Part shown: positions 63,955-64,000 of the stretch, one piece after another
Numbering within the stretch: position 1 is the stretch's first letter
How the letters are laid out: each line of letters begins with the position of its first letter
Origin: Paulinella micropora
Taxonomy: Eukaryota; Cercozoa; Imbricatea; Euglyphida; Paulinellidae
Direction: 5' to 3'
NCBI GenBank assembly: GCA_019918135.1
Contig: WBZZ01006708.1
Coordinates: forward strand, 53,501-117,500
Length of the DNA: 64,000 bases
The notes under the pieces: generated by a model
What the model saw: the letters and a program-made list of their open reading frames with translations, nothing else
What the model was told of the DNA's origin: nothing
Databases searched by the model: none
Translations under genes and position numbers: made by a program

Positions 63955-64000
63955 AGTGGGAAGAGGCCCAACCACCTCCTCTTCCCGTGGGGTGCCATAC

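Overview
The window is eukaryotic, not bacterial. It carries a Ty3/gypsy-type LTR retrotransposon, a tRNA-derived SINE family with (AAT/ATT)n tails, long trinucleotide, polypurine and homopolymer tracts, a probable GT-AG intron, and two kinds of integrated double-jelly-roll dsDNA virus. The host species cannot be named from the sequence; a protist, alga or invertebrate would all fit. No host protein-coding gene was recognised.

Layout. 1-2468: inverted copy (A) of a retrotransposon LTR-leader-gag segment plus its flank. 2469-6640: virus fragment 'P1b', read leftward (archaeo-eukaryotic primase, SF3 helicase, zinc-binding and small proteins). 6600-7527: GGTTGGACA repeats and a near-perfect palindrome with 181-bp arms. 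8204-16575: a decayed Ty3/gypsy element on the minus strand (LTR, leader, gag, zinc knuckle, protease, RT, RNase H, integrase, polypurine tract, LTR). 14856-27425: tandem array of gag-leader-LTR-flank units (B 5.5 kb, C 5.8 kb, D partial), with nested SINEs. About 27426-40443: virus fragment 'P1' (S74 tail fibre, two-helix membrane protein, Cys-rich secreted protein, PLA2-like capsid protein, packaging ATPase, major and minor capsid proteins). 40445-41318 and 62403-63395: a SINE array interrupted by 41319-62402, a 21,084-bp Polinton/Maverick ('P2') with 152-bp terminal inverted repeats and a 6-bp target duplication AATCTG. 63396-64000: unassigned sequence and a minisatellite.

How the genes fit together. 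P2 holds the classical Polinton set: protein-primed family B DNA polymerase, retroviral-type integrase, adenovirus-type cysteine protease, packaging ATPase, major capsid protein and a probable penton. P1 and P1b look like pieces of a different polinton-like virus: primase-helicase replication instead of a protein-primed polymerase, and unrelated-looking capsid genes. The two viruses nevertheless share a nearly identical module of tail fibre, membrane protein and antisense Cys-rich secreted protein, which points to recombination between them. Start codons in both are often preceded by a TATATAAT-like box.

State. Nearly all large viral and retroviral genes are broken by single-base indels (often in homopolymers) or in-frame stops, so these are endogenous remnants, possibly with some assembly error. 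The most unusual structure is a set of palindromes in P2 whose loops are alike but whose stems differ from place to place while staying self-complementary. They sit at gene starts and stops.
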